The translations under genes and the position numbers were made by a program. DNA of 64,000 nucleotides. Origin: Tetragonia tetragonoides. Its lineage: Eukaryota > Streptophyta > Magnoliopsida > Caryophyllales > Aizoaceae. Below are positions 18,388-28,780 of the stretch, piece after piece (positions within the stretch are counted from its first letter, which is position 1; each line of letters opens with the position of its first letter). The DNA is taken from assembly GCA_038025085.1 (NCBI GenBank), contig CM076140.1, positions 21,883,501-21,947,500 on the forward strand, read 5' to 3'. Under the pieces are notes generated by a model. That model saw only the letters and a program-made list of their open reading frames with translations. It made no database searches and had not been told where the DNA came from.

Positions 18388-21239
18388 ATGGCTCCTAAAC
18401 TTAGAGGAGGTAGGAAAAGGAAGGGGAAGGAGATTGTTGTTCATGAGGCCTAGAATGTTTTCACTCGGGTTTTTGTTTCCGGTATACCCCATCACCGGGT
18501 GGGTGAGATCCGGTTAGTCCAGGATGAGTTCACTCGTAGTGATTTTCATCCTATCGATCGTTGGGAGCCCAGCGATCTTGTTTTCAAGAAGAAGGAGCAT
18601 TTGGTTACCGTTCGTACCAAATGTCGGGTATGTTGTCGTTCCTTTTTTTTTTTTTTTTGCTCTTTTACACTTAGAAATCATGTGTAGGCAAACATAGAAC
18701 TTTTAGGTTGAGAACTGTAGTGTAGCTAAAAGTGGAAAAACCAATTTGCGTAAAATTGTTTTTTCTTGCTAATTTGTGAATTCCCGTAGGTTTCTTTTAT
18801 TATATATATTTTTGCATGTGAAGAATGAATTTGCGTGAAATTCATCTTTAATGGTGGAAAATGAATTTGTATGAAATTTATTCTCGTTGCAATTATCATA
18901 TACTTTGTAAAAATAAACTTGAGTGAAGTTTATCTTGGTTGTGGTGGTTGATGATTTTTTGAGTATATTTGTGGAGAATAAACATGTGTGAAATTCGTTC
19001 TCTTTAAAATTCACTCTTGTCATATTGGTTTAGCTAAAATGCTGAATTTTACGAGTTGTATAAATTTAGGACTAAATCGGAGACTGGTAGTTGTTACTAG
19101 GATCACCTAGCTAATTGTCTTGCAATTATTGTGTTGTATAGGATGTCGACACTACCATGCGGGGTTATGGTATCCTTTCGGGTATCGAGAAAGCTTGTAG
19201 GTACGTGACTCCTTTGGTCGACGCTATTGTGGAGCGTTCTGGCTTCGATCATTTTTTAGCGTCCATCACTTCTTCGGAGCGCTCCGACCGCTTCCTTGTT
19301 AGAGGTCTTACGGAGCGGTACTAGGATACTACCAGTACTTTTCATTTTCCTATGGGTGAGATCAAGATCACCCCTTTCGAGTTTGGTCTCATTTCCGGGC
19401 TCCCTTGCACCGGTCTTTCTATCACTTATGGAGACGTGAGTAGGGAGGTTATGGTGGAGATGTTTGGCCTATGTTCTAGCTTGTTCCGTCTTTTCGGATA
19501 AAGCTAGTAGGTACCACGTTCGCTATTTTCCGTGCTTGCGGGATTTGGACAGAGTTGCGGAATACAATTGGGGTCTTCCCGCATACTCTTGTCTCCTTTG
19601 ATGCTTGAGGCAGTCTAGCCGCCACAGTGGAGAGGAGGGCGCTCTCGCGTCTCCTTGGTCGGTTATTGGAAGGTTATGGAGGAAATTACTTTTTACCCTT
19701 CTTATACTTTGTGTTTTTGGCTTTTTACTAATAACTTGTGTCTAATCCATGTGCTTTGCATGTCTTAGATTTGGTTTTATGAGTATTTCTCCGACCTTGC
19801 CCCTCTTTTCGAGACAGGGGATTTGTCTTTTCCAGCGATGCAGACCTGGAAGGGGCGGGCATCTTGCCCATTTACTACGCTGCACGCCCTTAGGGAGGCG
19901 ATATATCCCTTGACCGCTCAGGATGTAAATCCTTAACCTTTGTGCTTTTATCGTCCTCTTACCCTTTTGTATGCTCAATCTTTGCTTTTGTAGGTCGACT
20001 GGTTCTCCTGGACGGATTACCTTCCGGGTCTCTCAGACAGATTCTTGGGTGCTCGAGAGTACGACCAGAGGAGGATCCTTATTGAGGGTCCTTTCGATTT
20101 TGAGTGGTTCTTGGGAGAGAGACTGATTAGGCAGACTTTCTCCGACCTTCCGGCTCCGATGATTCCTTTGGATCCTCCGGATTCCATGCTCTATGTTCGT
20201 CACGTTACCGGATTCCATGCTCTATGCTTCCGGCTGATCCTGAGGTGGATCTTATGGTGGCATATACTGATTTTATTGAGGCTCGGTTGTGCCCCAACTT
20301 TTCTACCGACCCGGTAAGTAATGTACTTTGTTTCCTAATTTCGTTTGGAAATTTAGAAATATGTCTAATATTTTTGGGTCTTTGCAGAGTCTGCGAGTTC
20401 TTCGTCGTCTCATGCAACTGCTTCCTCTCCGTGCCCTACTCTTCCTTCTAAGTCGGTGAGTTATACAGGAGCGGATGGATCACCTCACGTTCTCTTGATT
20501 CCTGAGTTTCGTGGTCCCGATGAGGAGGTTGAGGGATTGCCTCTACCAGCTGGTTGTAGGGGGGTAAGTGAGAATCCATTGTAACTTGCAACGTTTTCTT
20601 TGTATTTATACTGACTCTTTTATTTTACGTGCATAGTTGGATGCTGCAGAGACGCGGAAGATTTATAGAGGCATGCAGGCCTTTAAGAATTGGTTTTCCA
20701 GGTTCGCGTCTTGGAGTGTATGCACGAGTCGTCAGTCCGACGTTCGAGAGGTATGTTCATTTCAAGTATAGTGGTCGATTTGAATTTTTGTAATTTTTTC
20801 TGACCTTGAACTTATTTCACAGCCTGTTCCAGTGGTGAAGCCTCCCAGGCCTCCAGTTATTCGTACTCCGGAGTCGGTGTCCACACCGCAGCGTCCTCCT
20901 CCTAGGCGGTAGAGTACGGAGGTGCATCAGGGGACGACTCGAGCTAGAGTGAATACGGGGAACCCGCCCCAAGTGCCTTATCGTCCGCAGTGTCCTGCAC
21001 CGCCTCCCTATATGGGGTATCCGGGCTATCATATGCCTATGTATCCTCCAGTCCCTCCAAGGGGTTCTTGGAGTCAGGAGAGTACGGGGTATGGCGGCTA
21101 TCCTGGCGTGTCGGAGCCACCGTGTCATTCACTAGACCCTGCTTACTTGACGGGTTCATTATTTGCTTTTGACCCTAGAGCTTGGGCAATGTCTCAGCCC
21201 GGTCCTTCAGGTGCTCCATCATCGAGTGGACCCGGATAG
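18388..21239 (+). pseudogene. P1: plant mobile domain (PMD) gene inside element C, antisense to it, broken
   Basis: Likely seven exons with GT-AG introns: 18388-18627, 19142-19672, 19769-19924, 19994-20313, 20388-20563, 20637-20750 and 20823-21239. The N-terminus is basic (MAPKLRGGRKRKGKE). Exon 2 has the PMD signature TFHFPMGEIKITPFEFGLIS and GLP, then a YFPCLRDLDRV-like block in another frame. Exon 3 opens IWFYEYFSDLAPLFE. The last exon is Pro/Gly/Tyr-rich. Lesions are TAG stops at 18451, 19322 and about 20910, a frame break near 19498, and a 35-bp duplication in exon 4 (20178/20213). PMD proteins occur both in transposons and as host MAIN/MAIL genes; no catalytic role is assigned. Exon ends are my reading of splice sites. 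Confidence 0.7.
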
Positions 21240-21796
21240 TCGCCTCAGGCGGGTCCGAGTACTGGCGAAGATGGCCAGTGATATTTGTTGTAGTGCATTT
21301 CGAACTTTCGGGCTTGTATTAAACCTGCTATAAATTATTGCATTTTATTTACGCACAAAAATATATCATGCAAATGCCCATATGTGAACTTAATCAACTA
21401 ATTTACGAGTGGGAAATCACAAATCACGATACTCGAGAATTTAGGATTCCCGAGAATTTAACACATTTGGGGGACCCCTTCCCCTAAAATAATAAAAAAA
21501 AATAAAGTAAAGAAAAGCAAAGAAATAGAAAAAGATAATTAAAGCGGGAAAATATTAATAAAGGAAATGAAGAATTAGAAAATAAAAAGGAAATAAAAGT
21601 GGAACTTGATAATCAAAATAAAAAGAAGGAAAGAAAATAAAATAGGGAATAAATAGAAAAGTGGCAAGAACCAAAATTAAGGTAAGAAAAATATAAGGAA
21701 AGACTTCCAAAATCTGTCCAAGTGGGAATTAGGAAAGTAGAGCCCGACCAAACGGTGGGGTCGGGTGGACCGAGGCATCTTCCGAAGTAGCACACC
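21240..21796 (+). other. P1-P2 spacer, no gene
   Basis: P1 trailer and A-rich sequence (21485-21720 is dominated by AAAG/AAAT words). No ORF with a domain on either strand. Confidence 0.5.
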
Positions 21797-21965
21797 AGGC
21801 GCCTGTACAAGGTGACCGCTAGAGCTTCTAGCAGCTGTGCAAGAGCTCTAGCGACTGCCGCTTGGGCAAGCGGCTATGCCGCTTGGGCTCACGAATTGGC
21901 CGCTTGTCGTAGCGATCAAGCGCTTGTCAGAGCGGCTTAGCCGCTTGTCCTAGCTGCGAGGCGGC
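21797..21965 (+). promoter_or_regulatory. GC motif and 21-bp palindrome array upstream of P2
   Basis: It starts with AGGCGCCTGTACA (21797-21809). The minus strand of the right-hand C LTR has AGGCGCCTATACA (32212-32200) in the same order relative to its array. Then come palindromic units near 21850, 21869 (AGCGGCTATGCCGCT), 21890, 21911 (AGCGATCAAGCGCT) and 21931 (AGCGGCTTAGCCGCT), about 20-21 bp apart. TATATAG at 22031-22037 and the P2 start at 22123 follow. Confidence 0.7.
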
Positions 21966-22030
21966 CTGGCCCCTTTTCGTCGGTTGTCTGAATTTCCTTA
22001 AGTTTTCGACGAGAATCCAACCGTGGTCTC

Positions 22031-22037
22031 TATATAG
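22031..22037 (+). promoter_or_regulatory. TATA box of P2
   Basis: CTCTATATAGTTGGG lies 92 bases before the P2 ATG and about 65 bases after the palindrome array, the geometry seen in the LTRs. Confidence 0.55.
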
Positions 22038-22122
22038 TTGGGTTCCTTTCTCTTTTTTTCTCACCACTTGCTTTGAGCCCCTAGAGAGAGAAAATTCTTT
22101 GAGAAAATCCTTAATCTTAACA

Positions 22123-23460
22123 ATGGTGAACGTTGATGATGTCTTTGATGCTTGGCTGGCTTCCATGACGGTAGAGGAAAGATTAGAGCTTACTCCCTTC
22201 CACCTTAATGCCTTCTTTCACCTCAAACAAGTTATGATTTTGTGGGACTTTCTTCATGCTTCCTTTGAATTTTCGGATCCTAAGTTCCATGTCTTCCGTT
22301 TTGGTGCTCATGAGATGTCCCCTTTGGTGGAGGAGTTCTTTTATATTATTGGCTTTCCAACCAAAAGTCCTCTCACCGTTCCTTACTTGGGGAATGCTTT
22401 CGTTGGTGATTTTCAAAGGTATCTTGGGTTGTCTCCCCGTCAAGCGGGTCAAGTGCTTCATGGTGAGGATGTTGATCTTGCCAAGCTTGTGACTTTCTTC
22501 ACCTCCAAGGCCCGGGATGCGATGGATATGAGGTATAAGAAACGTGTCTTTGTATTTTGCGTCCTCCATCATTATTTGTTCGTTGGTGGTAACGAAGATG
22601 CTCTTATTCCCTCCGAGAAGAACATGACCACTTTATTTGGTGAAATTCTCATCTTATATTGACTTGAATCTTCTTTTGTTGCTTTTGTGTAGATATGGCT
22701 TCAAGAGAGACTTGATATTCTTGAAATGCCTTCCATAGCTACCCGAAATTATCTTCCCAAGCAACTTCTATCAAGGCGGCGCTTTTCTTTGTCTTCCCGT
22801 GAGGAATGGTTGGAATTCTTTCATGCCAAAACCCAAATGGGTTGGTTTATTCCGTGGTGGCATACCACCAAAATTGTAGGATGTAGTGAAGATATGCCTA
22901 TCACCCGGATCGTAGGTTTATGCACCTTGACTTCCTTTTTGCCGAATCGCCTTTTGCGGCAATATGGTTTACGGCAGAGAATCCTGAATGAAAGTTGCGT
23001 GTGCCCTCGTCAACGACCCTTGACTCCTTCCTTAGTGTCCCATTGGGAACGATATTGGAGTCGTCGTCAAATATGGGTTAAGCCAGTATTTCCTCAATCT
23101 CATGGGCTGACAATCATTTACGAGCAATGGATTTGGAGCGGTGATCATCAAGTCAACCAAAGGCTCCTAGAAGAGGAAAAGGAGTTGTTCAAGACCCGCA
23201 AATATGATGAGCCAAACGGTATAAGGATAATTCCTATTGATAGGCCCGCTAGACCTTCCAAGCCCCAAACTAAGGGTAAGGGAAAAGGTAAGGCAAAGGC
23301 CCAATCTAAGAAGAGGAAGAATCCGACCCACTCGGCCAAGCAAGAAGCTCCAATTAGGCCCAATGATCACAAGTTCTCTTCTAGCTATGGTAGGGAAAGA
23401 TGGGATCCAAAAGAACGAATGGAGCTGGATGAGCCTACCGAACCCGTCCAAGAGCAGTAG
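22123..23460 (+). CDS. P2: DUF7745-type protein gene inside element C, antisense to it
   Basis: Two exons are likely. The first starts at the ATG at 22123 (MVNVDDVFDAWLASM) and stays open to 22662. The second starts after a TAG acceptor at 22693 (IWLQERLDILEMPS) and ends at 23460. The donor is not clear: no GT gives an obvious phase-0 join, so the first exon end is uncertain and some sequence may be missing. The N-terminal part has the aspartate/phenylalanine-rich layout of plant DUF7745 proteins (MSPLVEEFFYIIGFPTKSP, YLGLSPRQ). The second exon has RRRFSLSSREEWLEFFHAK and ends in a basic, nuclear-signal-like KGKGKGKAKAQSKKRK and an acidic tail. No stops interrupt either exon. Function is unknown; such proteins are often found with plant retrotransposons. 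Confidence 0.65.
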
Positions 23461-23844
23461 TATAATTCAAATAACAGGTTTGGATGCACAAATAGATGTA
23501 GTTTAGAATTGCCCTTTTATTAATTATCTTTCTCGCACTTTCTTCTTCTTTTTTTTTATTAGAGCATGTAATGGACTTTAGCCATATTAATGAAAGACTT
23601 GCTTATTTTTGCATTAATCGAATGGATTAAAACTCCCTTAGAGATTTATTTTATTAAAGTGGCCGAGCCCAAGTTACGTGGTGTACCTACATATCCATGC
23701 GGAATCAGGCCAATGTAGTTCCGAAAACCAAATCTCGTTTTTTTTTTTTTTTTTTCAGTCGTGGGCCCCGCGTGGGCCGGTTTGACTGATTTTGACTTGG
23801 ATTTGGTGCCTTAGTGGTCTCTCTCAAAGATTTAACATTTATGC
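23461..23844. other. Spacer between P2 and integrase ends, no gene
   Basis: P2 trailer meeting the pol trailer tail to tail. It holds T-runs at about 23550 and 23739-23756 and the block similar to 1-90 of the window. No ORF. Confidence 0.5.
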
Positions 23845-24285
23845 TTAGAATCGCTTAAGTTTGTCCATATTTGTGAGTTGAGTGAACTCGTTGTCGTCTA
23901 AATCCATTAACTTTACCGCTCCACCGGATAATATTGTCTTGATGATGTATGGGCCGGCCCAATTAGGCTTGAACTTTCCCCGAGGGTCGACTACAATTGG
24001 TCTTACCTCTTTTAGGACTAAGTCTCCTTCTTTTAGTCCTCTAGTCTGGAATCGTTGATCAAAATGTCTTGCCATCCTTGCTTGGTAGACATGACCATAA
24101 TGTAGGGCATTTAGTCGTCTTCCATCTAGCAAGACCATTCTGTATACTAAAGAATAAGGCGTTGCTCCTGTTGAGGATCGTATAGTAGTTCTATATCCCC
24201 ATAAGGCGAATTGTAGCTTGTCGGGCCAATCTTCGTAGTTTTCCGTCATCTTAGCAATCATTTGCTTTACGTTCTTTTAGACATT
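23845..24285 (-). pseudogene. C integrase, C-terminal remnant only
   Basis: The 24261-23845 frame starts at the end of the integrase core (MIAKMTENYEDWPDKLQFAL, GYRTTIRSSTGATPYSLVY). It continues through the C-terminal domain (GDLVLKEVRP, KFKPNWAGPY) to LMDLDDNEFTQL. The zinc-binding HHCC region and the DDE catalytic core, normally about 250 residues, are missing. At about 24270-24285 the upstream frame passes from KKTPQGLCLQCL straight into this tail out of frame. C cannot integrate by itself. Confidence 0.85.
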
Positions 24286-25207
24286 GAAGACATAGCCCTT
24301 GTGGTGTCTTTTTATAAAGTTTGCCTTGCACATCTATATATTGTGCCGCTAGTTTTCTTAAAGCTCTTTGTTCCCTAGGTGTCGATTGTGGAGGGTAGTC
24401 ACCTTTGGCTAGCAGATTGAGAATGTCGGTAAACCATTCCTCTTGTTCTTCCTCATTGGCGCGTACTTCAAGTGCATTACAAAAGGCGGGCTCAGTGCGC
24501 CTTTGGATGTGAATGGGCATGGAGATTACATCATCTGGAATATTTATCATGGAAGCCATTTTTGCTAAGGCATCCGAGAACTGGTTGTCATCTCTAGGAA
24601 GGTATGTGAAACAGACATGAGTGAAATATTTGGCTATCTTTTCAAGATATTCCTGGTAAGGTACCAAGGATTCACTTTTCACTTTCCACTTTTTGGAGAC
24701 TTGGTTTATGATGAGAGTGGAAGCTCCATATACCTTTAAATCCTTAATTTGTAGTTCTATTGCCGCTTCTAAACCAATGATGCATGCTTCATATTCGGCG
24801 CCGTTGTTGCTTACCTCATGGTCAAATTTGACGGCTGTGGGAGTATGTGCGCCTTCTGGACTGACTAATAATACTCCTACGCCATAACCTCTTTGGTTTG
24901 ATGCTCCGTCAAAGTATAACTGCCAAGTTTTTTCTTCGACACTCATTATTCCTTCATCAGGAAAGTCATGTGTGGCATCTTCACTATTAACTGGGTTTTC
25001 AACGAGAGGTTCAGAAATGGCATGTCCTTTGATCGTCTTTTGGTGTTCAAAAGTTTGATCAAATTCTGAAAGCATGACAGTCCATCTTGCTATTCTTCCA
25101 CTAAGAATGGGTTTGTCGAACAAGTACTTTAGTGGATTCATCCTTGATTTTATATGGATAGAGTGTTGTAGCATGTAATGTCGAAGCTTCTTTGTTGCAG
25201 TGACCAA
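24286..25207 (-). pseudogene. C pol: end of gypsy RNase H and plant archaeal-type RNase H
   Basis: From 25207 the frame holds the end of the first RNase H (RHYMLQHSIHIKSRMNPLKYL). After a linker comes a second RNase H: WQLYFDGASNQRGYGVGVLL with its first Asp, NNGAEYEACIIGLEAA with the catalytic Glu, VYGASTLIINQV and FTYLPRDDNQFSDALAKMAS. In the third motif the usual VYGDS aspartate reads VYGAS, so a catalytic residue is probably lost. The second RNase H is the hallmark of the Tat lineage. Confidence 0.88.
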
Positions 25208-26114
25208 TGCGAGACACTTTTCTCTAGTGTGGAGTAGCGTGTTTCGTATTCTAGGAATTTCTTGCTAAGGTAGTATATTGCCTTTTCGTCATTCTCCACC
25301 TTTTGGGCCAACATAGCTCCCATGGCGGTTTCTGTGAATGTTAGGTATAGCATAAGTGGTTTTTTCCCGGAATTGGCGGAACCAATACGGGTGGATTAGC
25401 CAAGTATTCCTTAATTTTGTCGAAAGCTTGATGGCATTGATCATCCCAGGCAGATTTGGTGTCCTTTTTGAGCTTTTTGAATATAGGCTCGCATGTAATA
25501 GTCAATTTGGATATGAATCGGCTTATATATTGAAGCCGTCCTAAGAATCCTCTTATCTCCTTTTCATTTTTGGGAGAGGGCATATCTCTTATGGCTTTTA
25601 TTTTGGTGGGATCAATTTCGATGCCTCTTGTGCTTATGACGAACCCTAAAAGCTTGCCAAAAGTTACTTCAAATGCGCACTTTTGAGGATTTAATCTCAT
25701 ATTGTAGTTTCGAAGCCTATCGAAGAATTTCCTTTGAGAGGGTATATGCCCTTCTCTCTCCTTGGATTTGATGATCATATCGTCTACGTACACCTCCGCT
25801 TCCTTGTGCATCATGTCATGTAGAAGGGAAGTCGCGGTTCTTTGGTATGTTGCTCCTGTATTCTTCAACCCGAAAGGCATGACGGTATAGCAATATGTTC
25901 CCCATTGAGTTATAAAGGTGGTTTCTTTTTCGGCCATCTGTATTTGGTTATACCCTACATAGCCATCCATGAAGGATAAAAGGGCATGTCCCGCGGTATT
26001 ATCCACCAGCACGTCTATATGTGGCAAGGGAAAGTCGTCCTTTGGACTTTCCTTGTTTAGATCTCTGAAATCGATGCACATCCTTACTTTTCCATCCTTT
26101 TTTGGAACGGGCAC
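25208..26114 (-). pseudogene. C pol: reverse transcriptase, frameshifted
   Basis: The frame 26114-25341 holds RT motifs as in A2: PKKDGKVRMCIDFRDLNKES, DFPLPHIDVLVDNTAGHALL, WGTYCYTVMPFGLKNTGATY and catalytic YVDDMIIKSKE. It breaks at about 25366-25371, where C has six T's against four in A2. A second break, one base lost at about 25217, separates the RNase H start. A TAG in VQK*LGAG just upstream (about 26172) is specific to C. Confidence 0.88.
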
Positions 26115-27598
26115 TATGTTAGCAACCCATTCTGGATGTTGAGAAACCCTAAATAACCCTGCCCCGAGCTATTTCTGTACCACTTTTTTGATTTTCAATG
26201 CCCACTCAGGTTTCATTCTCTGAAGTTTTTGCTTTACCAGTTTTGAATCAGGATTGAGCGGTATTGTATGTTGTGCTATCTCACGACTTATTCCCGGCAT
26301 ATCTTTGTAGGACCAAGCAAAAACGTCTATTTATTCTTTTAAGAGATTTATAAACCTTTATCGCTCTTTGGAGTTAACGATAAGCCAATGTGCGCTTGGC
26401 GCGGCTCTTGATCGCTTGCAAGATTGATTAATTTTGTTTCTTCCATAATTGAAGTCTTTTGTTCATGCTCTAATAGGGCTTTAGTTACTTCTTTGGGCAA
26501 TTCTTGTTCATCTTTTGAATTATTAGCTACTAAGTAATCCAAGAAGTAAGCAGAATCAGTAATCATTTCATTGATAAAGGAAACTGGGACATCAACTAAG
26601 CCATTACTATTGGCTTTAACATCATTAGACTTGCAATCATAATTAAACATAGATTTGGGTGGACCACCCGACTCTACTATATTAGACCCGTCTTCAGAAT
26701 CAGACTCAGTCTTGTCGGAGTCAGTGTCGAAGTCGGGCTTGGATTATTTAGAGATCATGATCTTGATCTTCTTTCTGTTGACTCTTGTCCAACTTATGGT
26801 GCGTTTCTGTTTCGTGAGTTGGCCCTCGTTTGGAGTGATCAACTTAGTTGGGTCAAAGTTCGCATCTTGAATTGCTCTATTGAAATTGTGGAGCTCCGCA
26901 TCTTCTGGATGGCAATGCTCTTGTCCAAATAATAGACCCAAAGCGTTGTTGGGTGCGTCCTCTACCCAATCAAAGTTTAGCCTCCTTCTTACGGGCAAAG
27001 GGGTTTCTTCTAGCACGTAGCATTCTTGGAAGACCTCGAATCCGGGAACTTGGCTTCCATAAACAGGGAGAACATAGGGCTCGGGAAAGCCATAATAAGG
27101 GAATGGATCTGCAGACTAGACGAACTGCCCGTTTAGTGTGTGCGGGTAGGGTGCCATGGGGATGTCATAGACTTTATTTTCCTTAATAGCCCTTCTTTTC
27201 GCCTTTTCTTTAGCAATGTATTCCCGTAACTCCTGTTTGGTAGGGTTATAGCCCAACCCAAAAATATTATTTCCGACTTTGGATGACCAAAGTGGAAGCG
27301 GTTTGGAGACATCTTTTCCTAGAGATGTGCCACGGAAGTGTCTCTGATTTCTTAGAATGGCATTAATTCCTAGGTGGGAATATGGTGCGAAAGGAGCTAT
27401 ATTTTACTCAAGTACGGCGATACCTTCAGTCATTAGGCCCCAGAATTCTTCATCTTGCGCAGTGTGCTCGACTTTAAGAATCAGCGTGTCTTCAATATTA
27501 ACGATCATAGAATCAGCTCTAACCTCTAGAACTACCCCTCCGACCATCATTTTGACCTTTTGGTGTACTGTTGAAGCTATTGCGTTTAATCCATGGAG
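26115..27598 (-). pseudogene. C pol linker
   Basis: The same acidic linker as in A2 (pieces 27016-26744 and 26650-26348), with VRRRLNFDWVED and NDVKANSNGLVDVPVSF. Several stops interrupt it (near 27403, 27117 and 26745). No catalytic motif. Confidence 0.7.
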
Positions 27599-28780
27599 CT
27601 ATGGGTGTCCTAGGAGTAAATTAAATGAAGCTGGGTTGTTGATGACATGGAATTGTACCATTTTCTCAATTGGTCCAGTGTTAAGGTTAACCGAAAATAT
27701 GCCTAAAACGTTTCGCTTGGAATTGTCGTAGGGCCTCAATCCTTCTGCGGCATGCGCAAGGTTGTTGACATTTATGCCCAAGCATTGGGCAGTCCTTAGG
27801 GAACAAACGTTGACAGCAGACCCATTGTCTATTAAGGTCATTGGAACCTGTTTTTTCTCACATATGTAAGTTAGGTAGAGTGCCTTGTTATGATGAGTTC
27901 CTTCGGGTGGAAGGTCTTCATTAGTGAATGCAATTGCTTGCAAAGGATTTCCTTTTGTGAGGAGATTGACTAAGTCATCCGGGGTAGCTTCCGGGGAAAC
28001 CATAGTTTGATTAAGTGCTTTGAGTAAAGCATTTCTATGCTTTTGAGAGGTACTCAAGAGTTGCCATATAGAGATATCGGCCTTAGTCTTTTGAAGCTGT
28101 TTAAGTAGTGTAGTGCCATCATCCTCGTTTGGAGGGTTTTGGCCCTTGTTTTGGACTAGCGGAGAGTCTCTCACTTGTGGTATAACTGAAGTTGTGTTTT
28201 GTAGTGGATCCTTATTTTGGAGATGGGGTGGTATATAGTGCCTTCCCGACCTCGTGAGGTGTTCAACTTCAGGAGATTCATCATCAGAGGAGTCGTACCA
28301 TGCTTTAGAAATCTGGAGGGTAGCATCTTCCTCGTCGTTATCGTTTTCCCAAATTCCGGCTACCTCTAGGTGGAGGGAGTCAAGCTTAAATGGTGGGATA
28401 GAATGTCCAATTGGCGCAATCAAGCGAGAGGGGTCCTTTTCTTCCTCTTCATTTATAATGACAAAAATCGCACCTAGAGGATTGGTGTTGTTGTTTGGAG
28501 TGGGAACATTCTTTGGCTTGGAAATAGTCCCATTGTCGAAGAGATCCTGGATTTTATTCTTGAGCATCCAACACTTCTCGGTACCATATCGTTTTCCTCT
28601 ATGGAATTCGCAATAAAGATTAGGATTATATGATGGGCTCCTCTTTTCGATGTCAGGATCCGGAGTGGGACCCATGGCATTGAGATAGTCATTCTTGACA
28701 AGCTTTTCCAAAGCTTTAGGATAGGTCATGCCCAATGGGGTGTAGCCTTTGCGGTTTGTCGTAGACAGCATTGACTTCAT
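27599..28780 (-). pseudogene. C gag C-terminus and aspartic protease
   Basis: A 393-codon open frame. At its N-terminal side is a damaged zinc knuckle, CEFHRGKRYGTEKC: A2 has GKGHDTEKC, so the conserved Gly-His pair is lost here. Then IQDLFDNGTI, an acidic region, RSGRHYIPPHLQ, the helical lead-in, and the protease core VPMTLIDNGSAVNVCSLRTA ending in FNLLLGHP. The protease site DNGS is intact. The frame joins gag by a shift near 28740. Confidence 0.82.
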
